DNA of 64,000 bases. Source: Epinephelus fuscoguttatus (lineage: Eukaryota > Chordata > Actinopteri > Perciformes > Serranidae). The position numbers and the translations under genes were made by a program. This document shows positions 20,700 to 32,400 of the stretch, piece by piece; within the stretch, counting starts at the first letter, position 1, and each line of letters begins with the position of its first letter. The notes under the pieces are model-generated. The model saw only the letters and a list, made by a program, of their open reading frames with translations, had not been told where the DNA came from and did no database searches. The stretch spans positions 42,390,100-42,454,099 of the forward strand of contig NC_064766.1 in the NCBI RefSeq assembly GCF_011397635.1. The letters are read 5' to 3'.

Positions 20700-22540
20700 G
20701 AATAATCTTTATAAGCTGTGGAACCATTTTAATTAAATAATTTATTAATTAAAAAAACGTTACTGAGTTGGATTATAATCCTTCTACTGCACAAATATAT
20801 TCATATTTACAGGATACACTCACTGTATATGTCTTATTTTAAAACTATTTCTGTTTATTATGTGCACTGGAGCATAATGTCCATATTTTATATTTCTAAC
20901 CTACATACTAGTTCTACACACTGACATGTAGCACATAATTTGAACGGACTTTACACACTCAGCACATTACACGTTTTTTAAACATTTTACATACTGCAGT
21001 CAAACTGAATCATAATCTTATTTCTACTCTATAATTCTCTACACTTTACATCGGAGCGACTGTAACACATCAGTGTGAGGGTTATTAAAGTGTTTCTGAT
21101 TCTGTTTGGCATTAGTGGTAAAATACAATTATTAATTTTCTTGAACTCTGAAGTGTGTGTTTATTTTCTCGTGACAAGATTCCCTGCAAACAGTTCACTG
21201 ATAAAACACGTCAAAATCTTAATGACAAATTTCACAGGAAGTCTATTTAATATTTATCTATTAACACAATTACATATTCTTATTCACTTCCTTATGTGTT
21301 TTATTTTATTTGTATCATTTGGAATATTTTTGTTCAACCTGCAATGTTTCATAAATAAGAAACAACAAAGGGTTGTTGAATTAAAACTACTGATTTTAAT
21401 TTTACCTAACGATATATAGATCTCCTCTGCTGTCACTGTGATCACCAAGACAAACTCCAGAAAAACAAGATCCCTGAATTTATAAAATATTCTGAACAAT
21501 TATTGTCTTGCAAAAATCCAAACCTGAAATTGTGTGAATGTGAAGTCTCAACATTAAATGAGATTAAAAATAAGGTTACTGCAGGATGTGATTCAGATCA
21601 GACTGTGATCAATAACCCTGATAAACTAATGACTATCAGCAGTCTGATCAAACAAACTGAAGGAAACAGATTCATGTTCAATATTCAGTTTTTATTGTTT
21701 AACAGAAGAAAGAACGTGATGATGATGATGATGATGATGAAGAAGAAACAGGATGTTTAACGTGTTTCTGTTCATACAGGACAGAGTCACTGTTCACCAG
21801 GTCACAAGTCAGTCTCAAATCTACACATGAAGTCCTGCATCAGGTCTCTGTTGGCAGTGGAGTCACTGATTGGCTGAAGCCTTTTAAACTTGATTTTAAT
21901 TGGAGGATGGAGGAAGTCGAGTCGTTCAGTCGAGAGTTCAGTGTCACTGCTGATCAGATCTGACGCCTGTACGTCTGACGTGATCAGATTCTGTCCCATC
22001 AGCCTTTGCTGAGGGTGAGGTCACTGGGACACATTTGACCTCTGACCCGAGGTCAGCTGGACGATGACATCACCAAAACACAAACAGAGATTAAAGAAAA
22101 AAAACTTGTTCAGTTCACGTTGAACCCAGGAAGTAACAAAGTGTTTCACACGTGTTTGTTTTAACATCCATGACAGGCACTGTTACATTCCATCACTCCT
22201 GAAGCTGCCGCCACATTGCTGTGGTAACTCACCGCCTCTCTGCGTTTTAAACACAGCCGTCAGGAGATGAAGTGGTTGCCGCCCGCGTGCACAGATTTTG
22301 CTTCACAGCATCAGTGAAGCAGAGAGACGACGTGAGGAGGAGCTGATGATGTCGGTGTCTGAGTCACAGCGCCGGAAACTTATAAGGACAAAAAAACTGG
22401 ACCTGTGACACCATGTCCGCCAAACCTCAGACAGGAAGTTGTTCACATTCGTAAAACTCTTTGGTCGTTTTACTGGTTTCTGTTGTTTTGTTTCAGTCTG
22501 CAGCTTCACGTTACGTTCACTCCTGCCGGCATTCACAGAG
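20700..22540. other. AT-rich region upstream of ttc19, no gene recognised
   Basis: AT-rich sequence without supported exons. A (GAT)n tract lies at 21718-21739. Open frames are short and have no domain I recognise. Confidence 0.55.
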
Positions 22541-22541
22541 A

Positions 22542-23355
22542 CACCTGCCGGCATCACCTGCCGGCATCACCTGCGCTTGTTATCACCTGCCCTCGTCATC
22601 ACCTGCCCTTATCACCTGCCCTCGTCATCACCTGCTGCCATCACCTGCCCTCGTCATCACCTGCCCTCGTCATCACCTGCTGCCATCACCTGCCCTCGTC
22701 ATCACCTGCCCTCGTCATCACCTGCTCTCGTCATCACCTGCTGTCATCACCTGCTGCCATCACCTGCCCTCATCATCACCTGCTGTCATCACCTGCCCTC
22801 GTCATCACCTGCTGCCATCACCTGCCCTCGTCATCACCTGCTGCCATCACCTGCCCTCGTCATCACCTGCCCTCGTCATCACCTGCCCTCGTCATCACCT
22901 GCTGCCATCACCTGCCCTCGTCATCACCTGCTGTCATCACCTGCTGCCATCACCTGCCCTCGTCATCACCTGCTGCCATCACCTGCCCTCGTCATCACCT
23001 GCTGTCATCACCTGCTGCCATCACCTGCCCTCGTCATCACCTGCCCTCGTCATCACCTGCCCTCGTCATCACCTGCTGCCATCACCTGCTGCCATCACCT
23101 GCCCTCGTCATCACCTGCCCTCGTCATCACCTGCTGTCATCACCTGCTGCCATCACCTGCCCTCGTCATCACCTGCCCTCGTCATCACCTGCCCTCGTCA
23201 TCACCTGCCATCACCTGCTGCCATCACCTGCCAGCCATCATCACCCTGCCATCACCCTGCCTCAAACATCACCTGCCCTCGCCATCACCTGCCCGCCATC
23301 ACCTGCCGCCATCACCTGCCCTCGCCATCACCTGCTGTCGCCATCACCCTCGCCA
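22542..23355. repeat. CACCTG-rich minisatellite (12- and 18-bp-type units)
   Basis: Alternating blocks ATCACCTGCCCTCGTC and ATCACCTGCTGCC/ATCACCTGCTGTC in irregular order, about 55 copies of the ATCACCTG core. The first copies read CACCTGCCGGCAT. Open frames in all three plus-strand phases (ALVITCP, PSSSPA) are repeat artefacts. Confidence 0.95.
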
Positions 23356-23359
23356 TCAA

Positions 23360-24236
23360 AGTCCTCACCTGCCTGATGGTTTACGTTGGCACTACAACCC
23401 GCACAGGACAGTTGAACAGACATGTTGGACTGTTCCTTTAGAGTCGATCTGTCAGTGATTCAGTTTGAGACATCATTCCTAAAACGCTGAGTTGATCTGT
23501 GCGTCAGGACTTTTGTCTCCGGAGTGTTTCTTAGTGTTTGATTCTTTGTAACAACGGTTTTTAAACAGAGAAGACGTTTTAATCATTTACATCATTTCAT
23601 TTTCTGTTAAAAACAAAAAAAGAACAGGAAGGTTGAACAACAAAAACTAAAATGTTCAGAGTTCATCAGAAGCAGCTTTGACCTTAAAGAACCACAACAA
23701 TGAGAAAAACCTTTGATAACTGAGCAGCAACAAATCGCTGTGACGTTGGTAGTGATCTGACCTGACTGACTCGGAGCTCTTTGGTCACTCAACGACTTCA
23801 CTGGTTGTTTTGTGATTGTTGCAGCCTGAAACGTCTGATCTCACTGCAACCTGTCTACAAAACATTGGGATGTATGTTGTGATATTTTTTAGGACTTTCT
23901 TCTACCATTATAAGAATTTTAAAAAAAATATTTGAATCCATATTGGTGTCAAATAAGACAAATATTTGAAAAAATCTTTGCTGGTCCGAAGTTTGTTTTG
24001 TTACAACCGTCAGAGTGAAATTTGTAAGGTGACAGACAGGTCGGTGAGGATGAAACAGGCGACCTGGTGATACAGGAAGAATAGAATCCATTACAGATGA
24101 GGCAGACAGTGGCGCCAGTGTCAGGTGAAGGAGAGTCCGCTGTGCCTTCGACAGCTTGAGACACTTGATAGTTTGAAAAGTCAGAAAGTTCCAACAGTTA
24201 AACACTAATCTGCGTACAGCGTTCTACAGTCGACAC
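23360..24236. other. Intergenic, nothing recognised
   Basis: No exon, RNA gene or repeat family that I can name. Short open frames lack splice-site or homology support. Confidence 0.5.
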
Positions 24237-24240
24237 TTAA

Positions 24241-24727
24241 AGCTCCAGTGTGTCAGATTTAAATAGAATCTAATCTAATGTTTATATCTACACAGGGAGC
24301 AGGTCCTCGTCTACAGAGACGACCATGTTGCACCACCATGATTCTACAGTAGCCCAGAATGGACAAACCAAACACTGACTCTAGATAGAGACATTCATGT
24401 GTTCATGTTGGACACCGTGGTTAGCAGCTCCTCCATGATGAGCAGCATCAGAAAAACTATGATTTTATTTAAATGTGAAGTTAAAAGAGAAAAAAGTTGA
24501 GCGGACATTATCAAGTGCTGTGTGGAGCGGACCAGCTGTGACGAGCCAGACAGCATCTGAGAAACAGATGTTTTACTGTGAAACGTCTTCCTTCAGAGTG
24601 TTTCCTAGTCTGTTCCTCTGAGAATCATTCAGCTCCTGAACAATCAACACTGAAGGAATTCTGAGCAGGAGAAGTTTCTTCACTGCTGGACACCACTATA
24701 TCCTCCTGAATATGACACACTGGACCT
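24241..24727. mobile_element. TTAA-flanked MITE with 15-bp TIRs
   Basis: Left end AGCTCCAGTGTGTCA and right end TGACACACTGGACCT are inverted repeats with one mismatch, each bordered by TTAA (24237-24240 and 24728-24731). A TTAA target duplication is characteristic of piggyBac and Kolobok superfamilies; which one cannot be decided here. The AGGTCCAGTGTGTCA end is one I recognise as common in fish genomes. No coding capacity. Confidence 0.85.
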
Positions 24728-24731
24728 TTAA

Positions 24732-25410
24732 ATGTGGTTGTGTGTTTTAAATGATGAGTGTTCTTACTGTGACAGATTCACCTGCTCTGAGCTGCAGGAA
24801 AAGGGCCTCGCATGTTTGAGTTCCAGTGTTGCTCACATCGACGCCCTAACACCTCGACTCTGTCATTAAACCCCTTCATAAACACTGGGTAGCATTAGCC
24901 GTGTGACGCTAACAGTTATCCCTGTCACTGTGCGAGTGAGTCTGTCCCAGAGCAGCAGCGTCATGATAAACAGAGTGGGGCTGAGTGGATCAGTGAGCTG
25001 CACGCAGCTCTACAATAAAACCAGATGTGACTGTTTTAAACACTCTGTGGTATGTGGTAATGATTTGTGGTGAAGTTGTGGTGATTGGACAAAATGACAA
25101 GGTCGTGCAGACTTGATAGGGACTGGCTGAATGAGTGTGAGACAGTGTGAAGTCGTGGAGAGAGCGACTGTCTCTGGAGAAAACATGATAACTGTTTGTT
25201 CTCCAATTTCTCAGCTGATTTATGGACGCTGACTCAGATGAAGCCTCACTGACTGATATCAACACGTGTTTCACTGAGTGATGAAGACGACTGTTGGAGT
25301 ATCTTCATTTCTATGATCTGTGTGCCTCTGCCGATAAACTACAATAACTAACTTCCTGTTAGACCACCTGCGTGCACCTGTCCCTTTGTCCCTGCCCTCC
25401 GTACACACTC

Positions 25411-25411
<1 letters not shown>
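24732..25411. other. Downstream region of the zinc-finger gene, no gene recognised
   Basis: Probably includes the 3' UTR of the minus-strand zinc-finger gene. I find no canonical AATAAA close to its stop, so the transcript end is unresolved. Confidence 0.45.

Positions 25412-25453
<42 letters not shown>
25412..25453. repeat. (CAG)14 / (CTG)14 immediately after the zinc-finger stop codon
   Basis: Fourteen uninterrupted CAG units on the plus strand. In the transcript this is a CTG/CUG repeat starting five bases after the stop codon of the minus-strand zinc-finger gene. Confidence 0.95.
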
Positions 25454-25454
<1 letters not shown>

Positions 25455-25457
25455 CGT

Positions 25458-26797
25458 TCACTGGGCCGGCCGGTGGTGGATGAACCTCTTCAGGTGGTAG
25501 CGCAGCACTCCTTTGGTTTTAAAGGTCTTGCCGCAGCTGCAGGCATGCGGCCGCTCTCCGGTGTGGTCGAGCTGGTGGACCCGCAGCAGCGAGCTGGTGA
25601 AGAAGAACTCTCCGCAGGTGATGCAGTAGTGGCTCTTCTCTCCCGTGTGTTTGGATCTCTGGTGGCTCAGCAGCGAGCCCGATGTGATGAAGCTTTGACC
25701 GCAGTCTCTGCAGGTGAAGGGACGCTCACCGGTGTGGATCCTCTCGTGGGCCCTCCAGGAGTTGTGGTAGGAGAAGGACTTCTCGCAGTATGAGCACTGG
25801 TACAGCTTCTCCTTGGTGTGGCTCAGCCGGTGCATCTTCAGGTAGTGAGCGATGGTGAAGCTCTTGCCGCAGTCGTCGCAGGTGAATGGCTTCTCGCCCA
25901 CGTGGAACAGTGTGATGTGAGACCTCAGGTGGGACGACTGGGTGAATCTCTTGCCGCACGTGATGCAGAGGAACGGTCGCTCTCCGGTGTGGGTGACCAT
26001 GTGAGACTTGAGGTGTGGTGACTGGGTGAACCTCTTCCCGCACTCTGTGCACTTGTAGGGCTTGAGTCCAGTGTGCGTGCGGTTGTGCAGCTTCAGCCCC
26101 TGCAGGCTGGAGAAACACTTGCCGCACTCAGTGCAGTGGTAGTCCTTCAGGTCCTCGTGGGTCCGCTGGTGGCAGCGCAGGCCACTCAGCAGCTTGAAGC
26201 CTTTGCCGCAGGTGGAGCATTTGTGCGGCTTCCTGTTGGAGTGGGTCACCTGATGGAGCTTCAGGCTCTGAGGGTTGCTGAAGGTCTTCTTGCACTTGAG
26301 GCAAGGCAGCGGCTTCGGGTTCTTGTGCGACTTGCGGTGGAAGTTGAAGCCCTGGTAGGAGACGAACATCTTGTTGCAGACTTTGCAGTGGTAGCACTTC
26401 TCCCCCTTGTGCTGCTCCAGATGATCATTGAGCTCGCCCTGCTCGCTGAAGCCGTCCCCACAGAACCAGCACTTGAAGGGTTTGGTGCCGGAGTGCGTCC
26501 GGTGGTGGGTCTTCCAGTCCCTCTTCAGGGCGAAGGTCTTGTCGCAGTAGGAGCAGCGGTAGGGCTCCTTGCGGTCGTGGATCTGCTGGTGGACGACGAG
26601 GCTCATAAGGGTCGGGTAGGTCTTCCCGCACTGCCAGCACTCGTTGGGTTTCTGTCCTCGGTGGGTCCTGCGGTGAGCCTCCAGGTGGGACTGTTTGTAA
26701 AAGCCTTTGTTACAGTCGCAGCAGTACACCATCTTCCTGCCCGTGTTGGTCGGCCGGTGCTGCCTCGGCCTCTGGGGACACAGCTGAGGGTGGTCGT
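25458..26797 (-). CDS. Zinc-finger gene, last coding exon (15 C2H2 fingers)
   Basis: Acceptor TTCCCGCAG|AC and stop at 25458-25460; 445 residues. Finger 1 is [18 protein letters not shown]; finger 9 [19 protein letters not shown]; finger 10 has the longer H-x4-H spacing. The final motif (HACSCGKTF) has only one residue between its cysteines and an irregular histidine spacing, so it is probably not a working finger. All other fingers keep C-x2-C and H-x3/4-H. No frameshift or stop. Confidence 0.95.
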
Positions 26798-29383
26798 CTG
26801 CGGGAAGGAGAGGTCAGAGGTCAACTTCTTTAACAAGTTACTCACAGATGGACACAGTAAAACATGGCGGCACCATGATGTGATGATACTTGTGATAAAT
26901 AAACAGATAAAGTGCTAAAATACAACTGAAAATTTTAAAAAATCAAATGAAATTATTTCCAACATTCTGTTACGTACATTTTACCCCTCAAACTCTCTTT
27001 AAACTAACTCAATAAATCTGAGTTTCATGATGCGTTCATGGCACAGGTCAAGTTCACGGTGACGATAAATAAGTGACATATTCTGCAGCTCTGCACTGAA
27101 AATCTGCTTTAATATAAAAGTCTAAATAAACCATAAAACTGTTTTTGTTCTTGACCCAAATCTTTAGAATTCATTTATTCTCCTGATGAGTTTATATCAC
27201 AACAGATTTTAATAGGGCTGGGGCGATGCGTCGACGTCATCAACTACGCTAATATGTCGACGCAAATTATTTGCGTGGACGCATCGGTTCAAACAAAAAA
27301 ATGGCGGTGTGCAGCAGCAGTGCTGGTATCGACTCCTCAGGGCTTCAACAAACTAAAAAATCATGTCGTACATGCTCTTCAAAAGTTTGGGAACACTTCA
27401 CATTCAGCAGAGCAGATACCAAGGTTTGGCGATTGTGTAAAACGCAGCTGTCGTACCATATAAGCACGTCGGTGATGAGTGAGCAACTAAAAAGATGACA
27501 CCCTGGAGCTGTGAATCAAGATGGCAAAACACCGTAAGTTCTGTCAAGTTTTTCCCTTTCCCATGTTGGGTGTGTGTTTTAGTCTAAGTTTAAGTCCACT
27601 GTAACATCTGACTGTTGCTTTGTTAGCCTACTTATGTACCCTACGCTCACTAACGTAGGCTAGTTTAAATCTGCGGTTTATCATCCGGGTATGTTTCTGT
27701 GAGTGTGTGTGCTGTGTTGTGCTACAGGTTTGGGCCGGGATTGGTTATAATTGTCTCGAACTCGTGTCGGGTTCGGTTAGGAAAATGCGGCCCAAGCCGC
27801 CTGTGTGTGTGTGTGCGTGTGTGCATGACACATAGAGCAGAGGAGAGTTGTAAAGGCGTGACCATGTAGAGACAGAAATGACATGCAGTCATGTGAATAA
27901 GATAAATAACATCTCTTTAGTTAGTTTAATAAAAGGACAGGTATAGACCTGTTCTATAGGAAAGGTAACCTTACATGACTTCTGTTGTGATCTGGAGCTA
28001 TACAGGAAATAAAACCAAATACAATTAACTTGATCTGCTATTGATTACTATCTAATCAATAGCAATCCTTTCTGAAGTTGAGGTCCAGTAGCCTATGTTC
28101 TGATTACATGACTGACAAATGACTGGCATACCAGCACATGCAATGATGTGGACTGTACATTAACAAACTAAACCATAAGTTTTAAGAGTAAGTTCATTAA
28201 CCCTTGTGTTTGGGGTTTGTCACCTTTTTAGGAGCCATGACTGTCAAAGACATGAGGCCCCTTGCGATTGTGGAAGGAGTAGGTTTCCGTGAAATGGTCA
28301 ACACATTTCACTCTAGGCTCCCTTTACAGATTTGATGGAGAAGAAATGTGTGACTTCAACGGACACCATGAAAACTAAGCTAAAACATGTCACATCCAAA
28401 ATCACACTCACCAGTGGACCAGGGTTTTCCCTGGGTTTGTTCGAGATCAAGGTGGCAAAGGCCTGTGGCGGGGGGCATCTTGACAGCTGTACTTTTAGAT
28501 ACGGTCCCCCCTCTATTAAATATGAAAGGAGGCCCCCACATGCTAGAGATTTACACTGCTGACTTGTATCATCAGAACAGACATGTCCTGTGATTTTTAG
28601 TCTCCTATGATTATATTTACCCTTTACAGCAGGCACATCCTGACAGCTGAGAATATTACTGTCAGGTATTGTCCCCCCTCACAGGACATGTCTGTTCTGA
28701 TGATACAAGTCAGCGGCCCTGAAATGTGTGTTTCTCTTCTATAATACACATTCTCAGAAGCAACGTCTTTCTACATACGGGCTTCCTTCACCTTTCAAAC
28801 GGGGCAGAGCTCCGTGGGAAACAGTAGGAGAGACACAGCCCGAGGGGGAACCAGGATCTGACACAACACCGCAGGGAGAAGCAGGTCTGTGGAGCTGTGC
28901 ACCGGACAAAAAAACAAGCACGTAGCACCGAATGCACACCGCTATGGTGTTGCTTTGGGTTGTAAGCACACACGACGCATGTCTACATTGAAAGTAATGG
29001 GCTTGTGCGCACAAAAGAGGCTACATCTGAACGCCCCCCCATGGACGCACACACACAAGCAAAGGAAAGAAACAGTGGCGATGACATGAGCCAGGATGAT
29101 GATGGTGATGGTGAAAAAGTGAGGAACGAGGTACTTCTTTATTTTGGGGAGAACTGTATGCCGAGGGAGAACGACCCCCTTCAGTGGTGGAGGGAAAATG
29201 AGGGTAGGTTCCCCACCCTCTTTATTCTAGCCAAGTCTTATTTGGCTCTACCTGCTACATCAACGCCATCTGAAAGGCTTTCTTCAGCTGCAGGAAACAT
29301 AGTGACCAAGAAAGGGGCCAGCCTGACTGCTGACCATGTGGATATGTTGACATTCCTCCACACGAATGCCTAACTGTGTCTTG

Positions 29384-29441
<58 letters not shown>

Positions 29442-32400
29442 GACTTACATACACATCATCCTTCTAAGAGATAGAGAAAAGAGAGGAGGAAAAGGGCAAA
29501 AGGGAGAGAGGGTCTAAAGTGTATTACTTCACACTAGAAGATTGTTGTTTTCATTATATAGTTAAGTTGTACTTTTTGGCTTAAGATAAGAGGAAAGCTG
29601 CCAGAAAAGAGAAAGCGAGGGGGACCGGCGTTCTGAGCTTGTGTTTGAATGTTACTACTGTTTGTTCTAAAAGAAAAAAAGAATGCCCACTCTTAAGTGA
29701 GATTTTTCATTTTTATTTTTTATCATGCTGATCTGTTCTGTACAACATCTATTGCACGTCTGTCCGTCCTGGAAGAGGGATCCCTCCTCAGTTGCTCTTC
29801 CTGAGGTTTCTACCGTTTTTTCCCCGTTAAAGGGTTTTTTGGGGAGTTTTTCCTGATCAGCTGTGAGGGTCATAAGGACAGAGGGATGTCGTATGCTGTA
29901 AAGCCCTGTGAGGCAAATTGTGATTTGTGATATTGGGCTTTATAAATAAAATTGATTGATTTTTGTGTTCCCCCCGAGTGACTTGAATATTTAATTTATT
30001 TTTTTGGATAAAATAATATCTGACCTCAGATTGTGTTACTCTGCACTACAACTTGAATTTTATTTCACATAAAAGATGATTTTCTTGAATACTAATGCTC
30101 TGCAAGGCAGTGTTTAAGTGTTTAAGTGTCAATAAATGTTAATGTTAATAAGAAATGTTTTGGTATTCAAATGATTTAAAAACTAATTCAAAAAAAAAAT
30201 AGTCGTTAGATTAGTCGATTAATCGAAAAAATAATTGCTAGATTAATCGCTAGAAAAATAATTATTTGGGACAGCCCTGGATTTTATCGACTGATTCTTA
30301 CCAAGAGACAGGAAGTCCCGCCCCTGTAGCCACAGCCTGCAGTCGGTCAGTTTGACGCAAAGCTTCATGAGGACGGGATACGACTGGATCTCCACATCAC
30401 CGTCTGGTTCCATTTTGATCCGAACGTCTTTGGCTGCATCCTGAAATCACACCTTTGATCAGTCTGATCCAGAGTCAGCGACACAAACGTGACATTAAAG
30501 AATAACTTTGTAACGTGGACTCTGAGTGACTGATGAGCGTGACGGCTGACGGGCTCATGGTGTTTGTGTCTGACAACGCTCTGCAGGGTTCCCACGCATT
30601 ATGTCAACATTAAAAACATTTCCATGACTTTCAAGGACCCATAATAATGTTTCCATGATGATTCACAACATACAACACAAACAGAACCGTCTAAATTCAG
30701 CACACTGTCCTTTACAAGAGTCAAACACAAGTCCAGCAGACGGACAGACGTGGACACGAACGCAGAGACGAAATGAATCACGTCAGAACTCCGATAAGCC
30801 AACAGCTACAGATTACAGAAAGTAAATTCACTGTTATCTGATGGTACACTGAACGTTGTCCACAGATTATTGTAACAATACATTTTACTACACAAAACAA
30901 AATTTCCAGGACTTTTCCAGGCCTGAGAAATGAGGCTGTAAAAATTCAATGACTTTTCCAGATTTTCCATGACTGTGGGAACCCTGACAACGGAAAGGAT
31001 CTCTAAAGAAACACAGCTTTGTGTTAAACAGGAAAATCCTTTTTTGACCAGAAACAGCCCCGAAATCTCTTTCACCAAACCCGATCTCTACCATCATGAA
31101 ACAGACTTCATTTAAATAAACCTGAACTCGTAATTAATGTGCAGTACCAGTATCAGTGTGCAGTACTAGTGTCAGTATTAATGTGCAGTACCAGTGTTAG
31201 TGTGCAGTACTAGTGTCAGTATTAATGTGCAGTACCAGTGTCAGTGTGCAGTACTAGTGTCAGTATTAATGTGCAGTACCAGTATCAGTGTGCAGTACTA
31301 GTGTCAGTATTAATGTGCAGTACCAGTATCAGTGTGCAGTACTAGTGTCAGTATTAATGTGCAGTACCAGTATCAGTGTGCAGTACTAGTGTCAGTATTA
31401 ATGTGCAGTACCAGTATCAGTGTGCAGTACTAGTGTCAGTATTAATGTGCAGTACCAGTGTTAGTGTGCAGTACCAGTGTTAGTATTAATGTGCAGTACT
31501 AGTGTTAGTATTAATGTGCAGTACCAGTGTTAGTGTGCAGTACTAGTGTTAGTATTAATGTGCAGTACCAGTGTTAGTGTGCAGTACTAGTGTTAGTATC
31601 GGTGTGCAGTACCAGTATCAGTGTGCAGTACTAGTGTCAGTATTAATGTGCAGTACCAGTGTTAGTGTGCAGTACTAGTGTCAGTATTAATGTGCAGTAC
31701 TAGTGTTAGTGTGCAGTACTAGTGTCAGTATTAATGTGCAGTACTAGTGTTAGTGTGCAGTACTAGTGTCAGTATTAATGTGCAGTACCAGTGTTAGTGT
31801 GCAGTACTAGTGTCAGTATTAATGTGCAGTACCAGTGTTAGTGTGCAGTACTAGTGTCAGTATTAATGTGCAGTACTAGTGTTAGTGTGCAGTACTAGTG
31901 TCAGTATTAATGTGCAGTACCAGTGTTAGTGTGCAGTACCAGTGTTAGTGTGCAGTACTAGTGTCAGTATTAATGTGCAGTACCAGTATCAGTGTGCAGT
32001 ACTAGTGTCAGTATTAATGTGCAGTACCAGTGTTAGTGTGCAGTACTAGTGTCAGTATTAATGTGCAGTACCAGTGTTAGTGTGCAGTACTAGTGTCAGT
32101 ATTAATGTGCAGTACCAGTGTTAGTGTGCAGTACTAGTGTTAGTATTAATGTGCAGTACCAGTGTTAGTGTGCAGTACTAGTGTCAGTATTAATGTGCAG
32201 TACTAGTGTTAGTGTGCAGTACTAGTGTCAGTATTAATGTGCAGTACCAGTGTTAGTGTGCAGTACCAGTATCAGTGTGCAGTACTAGTGTCAGTATTAA
32301 TGTGCAGTACCAGTGTTAGTGTGCAGTACTAGTGTCAGTATTAATGTGCAGTACCAGTGTTAGTGTGCAGTACTAGTGTCAGTATTAATGTGCAGTACCA

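Larger units (their letters stand above)
27213..30279 (+). mobile_element. hAT transposon (ZBED type), internally rearranged, 8-bp TSD
   Basis: Ends TAGGGCTGGGGCGATG on the left and TTATTTGGGACAGCCCTG on the right, flanked by an 8-base duplication GATTTTAA / GATTTTAT (27205-27212 and 30280-30287, one mismatch). An 8-bp TSD and CAGGGCTG-like ends are diagnostic of hAT elements. It carries BED-finger and dimerisation-domain remains on the plus strand but no recognisable catalytic core between them. It sits in the intron of the minus-strand zinc-finger gene, antisense to it. Confidence 0.88.

Noticed and set aside
25386-26918. Several plus-strand and out-of-frame minus-strand frames across the zinc-finger exon
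   Set aside because: Shadows of the real finger frame, which alone shows the C2H2 pattern.
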